Made by a program: the position numbers and the translations under genes. This document shows, one piece after another, positions 26,552-35,500 of a DNA stretch of 64,000 bases (position 1 is its first letter; each line of letters opens with the position of its first letter). Source of the DNA: Nitrospirales bacterium. GTDB taxonomy: Bacteria > Nitrospirota > Nitrospiria > Nitrospirales > UBA8639. The stretch lies in contig JAJDBM010000010.1 of assembly GCA_029261355.1 (NCBI GenBank), positions 124,001 to 188,000 on the forward strand, read 5' to 3'. The notes beneath the pieces are model-generated. The model was given only the letters and a program-made list of their open reading frames with translations, was not told where the DNA came from and made no database searches.

Positions 26552-27214
26552 TTATTCCTCTCGAATGCCTTCGGTCCAGGCGATGTTCGGGCTGACATTG
26601 ACAGACTTTGGTTTGGTGCATTTCTTCCCTCGGTTTCCATAACTGATTTTCGATGTTTTGATGGGGCATGTTCCAAAGGCTGTCCCAAATTCTACGACTC
26701 CGCTTACGACGGTGAGGGTGGATTGGCCATTTGGCTCAACAAGAAGGTCAAACTCTGTCCCTTTGACCGCGGCTGTCGCGACGGGAGTTTCAATTTCAAG
26801 AGGTTTTGGTCCTCCTTGGGTATCGACCCAAATTTCACCTTGATCGAGACGTAAGATTCGCGTAAAGCCTTGGTCTTTTACCCAACGAGAAAGAATCGTA
26901 AATTCAGTATTCTCATTAAGTGCGACTTGGATGCCATTTGAAAATTCAAGGAGCCCTTGACTGGCCACGTCCGTTTTGATGACGTCGCCTTCATAGAGCA
27001 GCAGATTTCCTTTTCCTTCCAAGCTTTCTTCAATGCCATCAGTTCGCACGATAGTAAAGTCGCCAATTCCATTCAATGCCGACCCTACGGCCTCATCTGC
27101 CGCAAAGCTGAACGATGGGATAGTGAGCAGAAATAGACTCACGGCCAGCAGGTACGTCAGCGCCAGGGAACCGTGATAGTGTTTGAATCGATGGATGCCT
27201 CTACTCGTCTTCAT
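26552..27214 (-). CDS. Exported FecR-domain protein
   Basis: The ATG follows GAGAGGAGGAG. The 220-residue product has a signal peptide (LLAVSLFLLTIPSFSFAAD) and a FecR domain: GEIWVDTQGGPKPLEIETPVATAAVKGTEFDLLVEPNG, followed by TLTVVSGVVEFG. FecR domains sense or scaffold in the envelope and also occur as structural modules in exported proteins. Two cysteines in the tail (TCPI, KCTKP) could form a disulfide. The gene is third in a minus-strand series with the YVTN lipoprotein and WD40-caspase genes, with 60 bp spacing. Confidence 0.85.
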   Translation of the reverse strand: MKTSRGIHRFKHYHGSLALTYLLAVSLFLLTIPSFSFAADEAVGSALNGIGDFTIVRTDGIEESLEGKGNLLLYEGDVIKTDVASQGLLEFSNGIQVALNENTEFTILSRWVKDQGFTRILRLDQGEIWVDTQGGPKPLEIETPVATAAVKGTEFDLLVEPNGQSTLTVVSGVVEFGTAFGTCPIKTSKISYGNRGKKCTKPKSVNVSPNIAWTEGIREE

Positions 27215-27274
27215 AGACTCCTCCTCTCAATATACGATCTAAGGTTTTGAATCATTATTCATGTAAGAATGACC

Positions 27275-28267
27275 CTATTTAGACGCCACGACTCGAATAG
27301 GTTTTCGACCGACAGGAATGGTGGCGAGCACGGTATTGGTTCCGGTGTCCAGAACTTTGAGGTCATTGGATTTAGTATGCCCGATATACAACCGAGTTCC
27401 TACATCATTGGACCAAATACCATTCGGCCCTTGGCCAACATCAATTTGTCCTTTGACTTGTGGGGTCGGGGTATTAGCACTGACCATAATAACTTTGTTA
27501 ATGCCTGCAACGGTGACGTAGGCATTAGGTCCAGCGGTTCCTTTAAATGCAAAAGCAATTTGTTGCGGCGCAGGTCCGACTTCAAGGGTGTGACTAACTT
27601 CATTGGTTTTCGGATCAATCGTATAGATTGAGTTGCTGCCGGTATTCGTTCCCCAAATCTGACCATCAGGTCCAAGTACGAGAAAATGGGGATTTGGTCC
27701 GACAGGGATTCGCTTAATCACTTGATGAGCCATGGTGTCAATGACGTTGACGTGTTTGTCTTTCGTACTCACATAGGCGAATTTTCCGTTACGGGAGAAT
27801 GTGATGCCCATTGGTCCCCCTGGGACCGGAATCGTTCCGAGAATACGGAAAAGGTTGGTGTCAATGATGGAGATAGTATTGTCACTGATATTGGCAACCC
27901 ATGCATGCTTATTGTTGTTGGTCAGAGTTACGACATGGGCGCGTTTCCCCGTATAAATTGAGGCTATCGTTTCCTTCTTGTCGGTGTCGATGACTGACAC
28001 TCGACCAGATGCCAAGTTCGTCGCCCATAACTGTTTTCCGGTTCGTGCGAGAGACAGATCGTGTGTCGCATGATTCAACGTATCGATTTCCCCTAAAGGT
28101 TCAAATGTTGTTCCATCAATGACACTGACTGAATTGGAACTTTCATTCGCAACGTAGACGATTGTCGTTGGTCCTTGGGGAGCAGGGGGCGGTGTTACAC
28201 ACCCAGCTAGCAGGCCCATGACGAGAATGCCTCCTACAAGAGAAAATCGGTTTTGTGCCACCTTCAT
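27275..28267 (-). CDS. YVTN beta-propeller lipoprotein
   Basis: ATG 28267 has AAGGAGG seven nt upstream. The 330-residue product has lipobox GLLAGC. A seven-bladed propeller follows, built of YVTN-like units: YVANESSNSVSVIDGTTFEPLGEI, WVANISDNTISIIDTNLFRILGTIPV, YVSTKDKHVNVIDTMAHQVIKRIPVG and YIGHTKSNDLKVLDTGTNTVLATIPVG. Such proteins are surface or periplasmic; ligand unknown. It lies 45 bp downstream of the WD40-caspase gene on the same strand, so an operon with that protein and the FecR protein is likely. Confidence 0.88.
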   Translation of the reverse strand: MKVAQNRFSLVGGILVMGLLAGCVTPPPAPQGPTTIVYVANESSNSVSVIDGTTFEPLGEIDTLNHATHDLSLARTGKQLWATNLASGRVSVIDTDKKETIASIYTGKRAHVVTLTNNNKHAWVANISDNTISIIDTNLFRILGTIPVPGGPMGITFSRNGKFAYVSTKDKHVNVIDTMAHQVIKRIPVGPNPHFLVLGPDGQIWGTNTGSNSIYTIDPKTNEVSHTLEVGPAPQQIAFAFKGTAGPNAYVTVAGINKVIMVSANTPTPQVKGQIDVGQGPNGIWSNDVGTRLYIGHTKSNDLKVLDTGTNTVLATIPVGRKPIRVVASK

Positions 28268-28312
28268 ACTGCAACCTCCTTCTTGAAAACGCATGAAAAC
28301 GTTTCGCACTGT

Positions 28313-31300
28313 TTAATGAACGCGTCCGAGGATCAACTGACCCTCAACTTCACCTTTTTTTACAGGATGCTGATTTTGCCCAGTGACTGCGGGGACTTGT
28401 GTGGAAACATAGGAATAGGCCTCATCAACAGTAATCACCCCATCTGCATCAAAGTCGGCTTTGCCTTTGAGCCCCTCAAGCAGATAGTAGGTGAACACGC
28501 CGTGTCCCAGGTCATCCCGTTCTTCGCTAACTTCACTTGCCCGACTGGCGGTCAAGACTACTCGTCCTTTCCCTTCTGAGAGTCGGGAAAGAAAATTATC
28601 TGAAACGACGGCTCGCCGAGCAGCCGTTGAAAACGTTCGTCCCGCAGTGGCGCCACTATAGCAGGAATCGGTAATGAAAATGACCCGTTCAGCGGAAATG
28701 CGGTCAAAAATGGTCTCAACTTCCCTCATGGGTAATGCGGTTGTATAGAGATCGTGTGGATCGGCATCGTACGGAATAAGATACTTCTCCAGTCCATCGC
28801 CATCCGGACTTGATGAGTCGGTTTCAGGTGCACCATGACCAGCATAGTAAATAATCACTGTATCGTTGGGTCCGGCTTTTCGTTTTAATTCGGTGCCCAT
28901 AGTCCGTTTGAGATTAGTCAGGGTGGCCTGATCATTCATCAGCGTTGTCACCTGTTCCTTGGGGATCCTAACGTTGTTGAGCAGATAGTCTTGAAATGCC
29001 AGGGCATCCTTGTCCGCATACTTCAATGGCCGAACTGATTGATACTGTGAAATGCCGATCACGACGGCCCAGATTTTCCCCGTATCAAGAATTCGCATCA
29101 CATTCAATGTTCGAGTAGCGGAGACCTGTTCACCATCAAAGGCGGTGATACTAATGGTGTTGGTTCCTTCACGAAGTTGGACTGACTCTGAAAACTCAAA
29201 GGTTGTTTTCCTGATTGTATCCCCAGGAACGACCGCGATCCCACGGCCTTGTCGTCTGACTTGGAGTTCTTGATTTACTCGCACTTCGATTCGGGCGATT
29301 CCATTTTCGCTTGCTGCGGCACCGATTAATTGAATGCGGTCCAGTTTGACTTCTTGGTCTTCAAAGGGCGAGGCCAACGCGATAGCCGGAGGGGCTATCT
29401 TGGCTTGTACGGTTTCCATTTCAGAGAGTTGTTGTTTCAGTTTGTGCATCTCTTCTTGATGTTCTGTCAGCGCTTTCTCTGCTTGCTCTCGTTGAGCTTG
29501 TTCGGACTCGAGTTTTTCTTCCAGCAAGAAACGTTCGCTCGTTTGCGAAGTCGCTATGGCATCAAGCTTTGCCTGCAGCGTCTCCATTTCACGTTCGCGC
29601 TGGTGCAAGGTGGTGTTGATCTGTTCACGTTCAATGCGTTCGCGCTCAAGTTCTTCTTGGGTCGTTGACAGTTTGGCTTCCTTGGCTTGTGCGAGTTGCG
29701 TGAGTTTTGATTTGAGCATCTGCATGTCTTGTTCACGCTGCTGTAACGACTGTTCGATCTTGGCACGCGCACTTTCGGCCTGTTGCAGCTGCTCATTCAG
29801 GGTAATAAATTGCGCGGTTCGAGCGGCTTCCAACCCTTTAATTCTGGGAATGGGCATTTGCCCTTTCACACTGGTTAACGTGATGCTTGCTTGCTTTTTA
29901 GAAATCCACCCTGTTTCGTTCTCAGAGAGTTGAATGCGATACCAGTCTCCTAATTCACCTGTGGCTGATAGTGTCTGATCTTTCTGGACCGTGGCAATGA
30001 CCGATGAGTCTGAACCTGCACCGCTGAGAATGGACGCCTCAGCAATATTCACGGTCACCAACGTGTTGGTGGTGAGGATCTGAGCCGCTGGTTGCGTATC
30101 CACAGCCAGAGTTAAGGTTTCATTGAGAAACACCTGTTCAGACTTTTCTTGAATAAAGAGCTTGAACTGTAATTCAGGACTTTGATAGTCAGGCCAGACC
30201 GTAAAACTAATCCGAGCTTGTTTGGATGTTTTTGACTCAAGAGCTCCAAACCGAATCATCTGTGGCCGGATTTTTAAATGTTGGTCGGGCCCATTATTGA
30301 TTTCAACCCAGGTATTGGTAGCCGTAACAGCCCCCACGTTTCTAAGTGTTAGGAGAAGGTCTACGGCTTCTCCCTTTTGAATCCGACCATCGCCATTCCC
30401 TACTGATCGTCCACTGCCATCGTCGAGTATTTGATAATTATAGGCCAGTCGCGGTGTATGAGAGCCTGCGAGATTAATCACTGCTTCAAGAGGGGCAGGA
30501 ATAAAGCCATTATATTCGGCAAAGGTGACCTGCATAGGGGCGTTTGACGCCGTCAGGTCTGAAGGAATCTCCACATTGAAGATTTCAGTCTGACGTTGGC
30601 CCGGTTCAATCTTCCCGAAGTAGAGGATTTGTCCATCAAAGATAGGATTCTCACTCTGCGTCGTTCCGGTAAATTGATACAAGGGCCCTTTTCCGCTATT
30701 CGTTACTGTCACATGAAGTTCAATAGTTTGCCCTGGCATGGCCTCATGCGGACGAATGACGAGTTCTACCTGAGGGCGTGGAGGGGGAAAGGGGGGGGGG
30801 CCAACTTCATTATTTCGCACATGGACTTTGTGCGCGCTACTTAGGTCGCCGCGTTGAGTCACGTGCGAAGAGGATTGAAGTGGTTGAAGTCGGACCGTGC
30901 GATCTCGCCCACCTGAGGCAATGAATGTCCCATCAAGTGAAATGGCTAGAGCCCAAACTGGTCCTCTATGTTCCGTTAGAATGTGAAGCTCACGTCCACT
31001 TTTCCAGTCCCAGAGTCGAATGGTCCCATCTTTAGAGCTGGAGATAAGGGTGGTCCCATCTGGAGAAAATATGACCGATTGAATTGTGTCGGTATGGCCA
31101 GTTAACACTCCACGTTCATGTCCGGTCGCTAGATCCCACAACCGAATGGTCTTATCGACGCCGCCGCTTGCGAGGAGGTCGCCATTGGGAGAAAACGCCA
31201 CGGTGTGGATGGCGCCTTGATGTCCAGCCAACGTGTCTTGTTGACGTCCACTTGATGTATCCCACAGGTGGACTAGTGCATCACTATTCCCAGTGGCTAA

Positions 31301-31846
31301 GAGACGATTATCAGGAGAATAGGCTACCGAGAAGACTATTCCAAACCCACTCTTCATCACCTTGCGCTGTTTTTTGGCTTGCCAATCCCACAGGTAGACG
31401 CTGCCGCCATCGCCTCCTGCTGCGAGCGTCTGGCCGTCAGGAGAAAAGGTCAATGATCGGATATTGCCAAACCGCGTACTGAGGGTGGCTTGTTCTTCCC
31501 CTGTTTCCAGTTCCCATATTCGCCATGTCCGATCGCGGCCTCCAGAAGCTAAAAAGCGATTATCTGCAGAAAACGCCAAGGTATTCACCGCTCCGGTATG
31601 GCCCTTCAATTCTTGTTGTAAGCGGCCAGTTCGTGGGTTCCAGAGGCGAATGGTTTCGTCTCCACTTCCTGATGCCAGGTGAAGTCCATCTGAAGATGAT
31701 GCTAACGCAAAGACTTCCCCATGATGGCCTGTGAGGGTACGTGATGGTGTCGTTGAATACGAGGAAGGTGTGGCTGCCTCTAGGCTAAGTGCATGCATTA
31801 ATATGCAGAAGAAAATAGAGACTGAAAGTCCTAATGTTTTATGCAT
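28313..31846 (-). CDS. Exported WD40-SH3-coiled coil-caspase-like protein
   Basis: This 1177-residue protein begins with a signal peptide (VSIFFCILMHALSLEAAT). Seven WD40 repeats (about 38-325) follow (for example SPDGTTLISSSKDGTIRLWDWKSG), then a Pro-rich linker near 350, Ig/CARDB-like domains (about 357-590), an SH3-like segment ending in GDWYRIQLSENETGWISKK (about 597-656), a long Glu/Gln-rich coiled coil (about 670-830) and an Ig-like domain. The C-terminal caspase-like (peptidase C14) domain has KIWAVVIGISQYQ (from 924), YYAGHG (His 1004) and ITDSCYSG (Cys 1062), plus an EF-hand-like DFDADGVITVDE. The catalytic dyad is intact. Most WD40-caspase proteins are cytoplasmic, but this one should be exported. 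Confidence 0.92.
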   Translation of the reverse strand: MHKTLGLSVSIFFCILMHALSLEAATPSSYSTTPSRTLTGHHGEVFALASSSDGLHLASGSGDETIRLWNPRTGRLQQELKGHTGAVNTLAFSADNRFLASGGRDRTWRIWELETGEEQATLSTRFGNIRSLTFSPDGQTLAAGGDGGSVYLWDWQAKKQRKVMKSGFGIVFSVAYSPDNRLLATGNSDALVHLWDTSSGRQQDTLAGHQGAIHTVAFSPNGDLLASGGVDKTIRLWDLATGHERGVLTGHTDTIQSVIFSPDGTTLISSSKDGTIRLWDWKSGRELHILTEHRGPVWALAISLDGTFIASGGRDRTVRLQPLQSSSHVTQRGDLSSAHKVHVRNNEVGPPPFPPPRPQVELVIRPHEAMPGQTIELHVTVTNSGKGPLYQFTGTTQSENPIFDGQILYFGKIEPGQRQTEIFNVEIPSDLTASNAPMQVTFAEYNGFIPAPLEAVINLAGSHTPRLAYNYQILDDGSGRSVGNGDGRIQKGEAVDLLLTLRNVGAVTATNTWVEINNGPDQHLKIRPQMIRFGALESKTSKQARISFTVWPDYQSPELQFKLFIQEKSEQVFLNETLTLAVDTQPAAQILTTNTLVTVNIAEASILSGAGSDSSVIATVQKDQTLSATGELGDWYRIQLSENETGWISKKQASITLTSVKGQMPIPRIKGLEAARTAQFITLNEQLQQAESARAKIEQSLQQREQDMQMLKSKLTQLAQAKEAKLSTTQEELERERIEREQINTTLHQREREMETLQAKLDAIATSQTSERFLLEEKLESEQAQREQAEKALTEHQEEMHKLKQQLSEMETVQAKIAPPAIALASPFEDQEVKLDRIQLIGAAASENGIARIEVRVNQELQVRRQGRGIAVVPGDTIRKTTFEFSESVQLREGTNTISITAFDGEQVSATRTLNVMRILDTGKIWAVVIGISQYQSVRPLKYADKDALAFQDYLLNNVRIPKEQVTTLMNDQATLTNLKRTMGTELKRKAGPNDTVIIYYAGHGAPETDSSSPDGDGLEKYLIPYDADPHDLYTTALPMREVETIFDRISAERVIFITDSCYSGATAGRTFSTAARRAVVSDNFLSRLSEGKGRVVLTASRASEVSEERDDLGHGVFTYYLLEGLKGKADFDADGVITVDEAYSYVSTQVPAVTGQNQHPVKKGEVEGQLILGRVH
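30791..30800. repeat. G10/C10 homopolymer in the WD40-caspase gene
   Basis: Ten consecutive G on the + strand are C10 on the coding strand and encode the prolines of the GPPPFPPP linker near residue 350, between the propeller and the rest of the protein. Slippage of one base would shift the frame before the caspase part. Confidence 0.8.
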
Positions 31847-32352
31847 GGTAGAGGCAAGTTTTTTTCAATACAGACAACATTATTGAGAATAGTGAATGGA
31901 GATGCTTACGTTCACCGCATGTTCTATAGGTCGTGTTGTGGAGGCGATTGGTTCAAGGTTATTTCGCATGTATCTTATTCGTGAACCATACGCGTGAAGG
32001 GCATTTGTCCAATTGCATCAAATTATATGAAGAATCATACTGAAGTCACCGTGAATGCGCTATGGCCTGTCGGTCAGGAATAGAAGAGCTGATCTTTGAG
32101 TGATTTCATTGTTAGGGTGAAATTTATGGTAATTATACTTAATATGATGAGGTCGCTATCGGCCCTAAGAATGGGAGAGCGACGACGTGGTGGGGGGGCT
32201 GATAGGCTCTGTAAGAGCAATGGCCAATAAGGCATCATACCCTTGCGCGTATTCATTTTGACGTTTTTGTTAAAGCTGGAGGAAAGAATATGGTCGGTCT
32301 TCTCATGTCCAACATTTTTCCCTGAATAAAGAATATGGATCACGTTGCCGGG
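31847..32352. other. Intergenic region before the WD40-caspase gene
   Basis: No supported gene lies in these roughly 500 bp. A minus-strand frame at 32074-32343 has no ribosome site and no recognisable domain. The promoter of the WD40-caspase gene probably lies here. Confidence 0.4.
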
Positions 32353-33126
32353 TTACCAAACATTTCCGGCTCCAGGGGTATAAGAGGATGAGACGATACT
32401 GTTGGTGATCACGGTGTCTGATTGAACAACGCCACTGAACTTGGCCATCCCTGAGTTGATTTTTACTATTCCACTTGAGACTTCAACTGTACTGGCATTG
32501 AGCTTGATTTTTGTTGGACTGTTGATGGTGACGGTCCCAGAACTATTCACCTGAATGATTGATTCGAGTTTTACTAGTCTGGTTTGAAGTGCGTGTATCG
32601 TTGTTTCCAGATTACTGACTCGGTGGGTTAGTTTTTGTATGGTGATATTTTTCGAGCTTGGTTGTGTGTGTTTCTTGCTCGACTGACGTGACGCGGTTTT
32701 TCGTGTTGTTGAGGATTTCGCAATTCTCGATCGTGTCACAGCTCGAGATCGGATGCCATTCACTGTGCCACTACTTTCAAATCCTTCACCTCCTGGCATC
32801 AACAATCGAATAGACTGTTGATTGCTCTCGACCGTCAGATTGACAACAGGTCGAACCATGTTCTCATCGTGGTGAATGATTGTTGCTGCTAGCAGCAGTG
32901 CGTCTCTACGTTCTTTTGGAATTAATCGAATCCACGGATGAGCGGCTTCGATTTGATAGGTGCCAGGTTCAATAAGGACGTCGCTACCATCCGCGGTGAG
33001 AAAGTAGGCAGCTTTCTCAAGTGTTGCAAACGCATCTGGGTTCGCAGTCGATGCCTGGATTGGAGCAGCTATCATTGCAATGAGGACGGCTATACAGAAT
33101 ATTCTCGTTGCTTGTTGGTTGTGCAT
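32353..33126 (-). CDS. Array paralogue 1: N-domain plus trimeric spike-like beta-helix
   Basis: GAGGAG precedes the ATG. The 257-residue product has a signal peptide (IAVLIAMIAAPIQAS). The array's shared domain covers about residues 34-130 (FLTADGSDVLIEPGTYQIEA, WIRLIPKERRDALLLA, LLMPGGEGFESSGTVNGIRSRA). A basic Ser/Thr-rich linker leads to a coiled coil (160-191). The C-terminal beta module has eight-residue periodicity (TVTINSPT KIKLNAST VEVSSGIV KINSGMAK) and ends FSGVVQSDTVITNSIV then SSSYTPGAGNVW, the tip sequence seen in phage-type spike proteins. It should trimerise into a needle. This is the last gene of the six-gene array in transcription order. Confidence 0.78.
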   Translation of the reverse strand: MHNQQATRIFCIAVLIAMIAAPIQASTANPDAFATLEKAAYFLTADGSDVLIEPGTYQIEAAHPWIRLIPKERRDALLLAATIIHHDENMVRPVVNLTVESNQQSIRLLMPGGEGFESSGTVNGIRSRAVTRSRIAKSSTTRKTASRQSSKKHTQPSSKNITIQKLTHRVSNLETTIHALQTRLVKLESIIQVNSSGTVTINSPTKIKLNASTVEVSSGIVKINSGMAKFSGVVQSDTVITNSIVSSSYTPGAGNVW

Positions 33127-33251
33127 TGCTCCTCTTTCTGGCTCTTAAGCAGTGCAGAGCCTCATATCCCTTTACCTTTGTCTTATTCAACGTTTTTTAA
33201 ATAGGTATCGCAAAAAATACTAGACAAAATGGGTGTGCTGACTTATTGCCG

Positions 33252-35429
33252 TTATTTCCGTACAAATTGTGATGATGACACTTTGTCGTTGAATCGACGT
33301 CTATTGAAATCAACAATTTCTTCAATTTTACCAGTCCCAATCAGGTCCAAGATTTTTCCTTTGTACGAGTCATGTTCATAGAGTCGATAGGCATGGCCGC
33401 GTGGAATCATGTAACGGGCAGAGGAAGCTTTATCCCCAAATCCTCGCCGGCCTTCGACATTGATCTTCTTGTAATTCTTGATAGGTCCTGATGTTCCTGT
33501 AACCTTGAGACGTCGATCTTTGAATGTGTGGTCGTCAAATAATTCAACCCATGCTTGATTCAGGTGCGTGATGGTTTCTGGTGAGAAACGCGAGGATGAG
33601 ACTTTATCGTTCCACGCACGAGAGCCTAAATGAGGTATGGCGTTCACCGTACCTGTGCCATTGAGTGCTAATTTCCGGCCTTTGAAATTCTTATCTTCAA
33701 ACAGGAGGTATTGCCAGCCGCGCGGAATGGCCCATTTGATCGATGAGGTTTTGTCTTCAAACCCTTCGACGCGATCGTAGTTTTTGTAGTTTCTGAGTTG
33801 GCGATCGATATAGTCGATGATCACGCTTCGGTCCCCATAGCTGTGGTCATCGTAGAGCTCGATCCAGGCCTGATTGAGCTTCGTGAGTCGTGGGCTGTAG
33901 GATGTTGGGACGGATCGGAATTCGTTAAGTCGTACGAGTCCATGATGGCGCCAATGTTCAATGCCATAAATCGATAAGCCCTGTGTGGGGTGAACGTACG
34001 TGCCGGCTCCCGCATCGAAGTCACACATATCCCGACAATACACATGTCGATTGGCGACTTTGGTAATCACGGTTTGTGCGGATGTTGTCTGTGATTGCCC
34101 AGATTGACTGGCTGGAAGGACTTCAATTTTGAACAAATCTGCCCAGTCTTGTCCGCCTCGTACCACACCTCCGATCTTGATGTTTTTGTGGAGACCCACA
34201 AAAAATAGCTGGCCATCACATTGACGGATGAGATTGATGTTTTGGTAATTTCCAAATTCCTGATCCATGCCCTGTAATTCTCGTTCGTGCCATGAATCTA
34301 CAAGTTCAAATGTATTGGTACTGATATTGCCATTTCGGGAAAGATAGATATCGAGGACGTTCGAATCGGCACGTCCGACGATCAATAGAAAGCGTCCATC
34401 TTGACGTTTTTCAAGAGCGGTTGCGCCGGCACTTGGTGGATCGTTGAATCCTCCTGCTGGTTGAGTCCGTGCAATCCTGTACAATTCCCGTGGATTCTTT
34501 GGATTTTCAATCGAATAGAACACCACTTCTGATTGACCATGACCTTCGACCCCTACCGCGAGTACCTTTCCCGCTACTTGTAATCCTCCAGCATGGCTGA
34601 GACGTTGACTCACCTGAATAACCTTGACTGTACGGTCATTGGCGGGAGGAACATTTGAAGAAATTCGATTCGATCGAAACTTCCCAGATGTGGGTCTTGA
34701 GCCCAATTCCACAATCAAGACTTCCCCCGCTTGAGACGAACTGCCTGTCACGGCTAAGTAATTTCCGAATCGTTGAACTCCCTGATAATGAGAATGGCTG
34801 GCTTGACCGTAGGAGCCGGGTGTTTGGGTATGGTGAAACCCCAGTTTGTCTCCGTGCGTGCGAATTTTGAGGAATTCTGCTCGAACATTTCGTAAGCAGG
34901 CGTTCGTGGCCGACAGAGTCGATTGTCGAGGAACTCGAATCTGTAGAGGCTGTTTCTTCCCGGCCAAATGTTTTGGCTGGATTTTTGCTTTTTGAATCGA
35001 CGTTTTGAGCTGTGTGGCATTCAAAAAATGAGGAGTGCCTCTGGCTCGTATCCCGGTCACGGTTCCTACCGATTCAAACTGTTGACCATTAGGTAGAAGC
35101 AACACCAGATGATAGGTGTCATGATCATTCTTTGATGTCAAAAATGAGACTGGCTGTTCGATTAATTCTTCATGTTTCGAGGCATGGGCTTCTAGTAATA
35201 AGGCATCTCGTCGTTCACCTGAAATCAATCGAAGCCATTTCTCGGCAGCCTCAACCGAGTAAGTTCCCGGTTCAACCACGAGGTCACTGGCATCAGGTGC
35301 GAGGAAATGTATTGGAGTTGTGAGTTCAACAATCGTGAGCGAATTGCTTCTTTCAGCCTGTGACGGTTGCCAGAAACCTAACAGGAAAAGCGGTAAGAGC
35401 ACTGCCAGGAGAATGTGAGTTTTTTGCAT
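33252..35429 (-). CDS. Array paralogue 2: N-domain, LVIVD-like propeller and beta/gamma-crystallins
   Basis: GGAG precedes the ATG. The 725-residue product has a signal peptide. The shared N-domain lies at about 33-142 (FLAPDASDLVVEPGTYSVEAAEKW, LLLPNGQQFESVGTVTGIRARG). A beta-propeller-like region with LVIVD-type units covers about 190-450 (NYLAVTGSSSQAGEVLIVELG, LLIVGRADSNVLDIYLSRNG). Two beta/gamma-crystallin domains make up the last 208 residues. Their four Greek-key motifs each carry the Ca2+-binding signature (EDKTSS, NDKVSS, GDKASS, NDKVSS) and a ELYDDHSYGDRS-like strand. Ca2+ should rigidify this surface protein. Cysteines occur in the middle region (CRDMCDF). Confidence 0.82.
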   Translation of the reverse strand: MQKTHILLAVLLPLFLLGFWQPSQAERSNSLTIVELTTPIHFLAPDASDLVVEPGTYSVEAAEKWLRLISGERRDALLLEAHASKHEELIEQPVSFLTSKNDHDTYHLVLLLPNGQQFESVGTVTGIRARGTPHFLNATQLKTSIQKAKIQPKHLAGKKQPLQIRVPRQSTLSATNACLRNVRAEFLKIRTHGDKLGFHHTQTPGSYGQASHSHYQGVQRFGNYLAVTGSSSQAGEVLIVELGSRPTSGKFRSNRISSNVPPANDRTVKVIQVSQRLSHAGGLQVAGKVLAVGVEGHGQSEVVFYSIENPKNPRELYRIARTQPAGGFNDPPSAGATALEKRQDGRFLLIVGRADSNVLDIYLSRNGNISTNTFELVDSWHERELQGMDQEFGNYQNINLIRQCDGQLFFVGLHKNIKIGGVVRGGQDWADLFKIEVLPASQSGQSQTTSAQTVITKVANRHVYCRDMCDFDAGAGTYVHPTQGLSIYGIEHWRHHGLVRLNEFRSVPTSYSPRLTKLNQAWIELYDDHSYGDRSVIIDYIDRQLRNYKNYDRVEGFEDKTSSIKWAIPRGWQYLLFEDKNFKGRKLALNGTGTVNAIPHLGSRAWNDKVSSSRFSPETITHLNQAWVELFDDHTFKDRRLKVTGTSGPIKNYKKINVEGRRGFGDKASSARYMIPRGHAYRLYEHDSYKGKILDLIGTGKIEEIVDFNRRRFNDKVSSSQFVRK

Positions 35430-35500
35430 GATGCGATCTCCACTGTGAACAATGTATGAGGAAAGGGAGGAGGCGTGACCGTTCTTTGTTAGCTCTTCAT

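Noticed and set aside
32074-32343. Minus-strand frame of 89 codons between the array and the WD40-caspase gene
   Set aside because: It has no ribosome site, no signal peptide at its N-terminus and no motif. Its proline/arginine run comes from a G-rich stretch.
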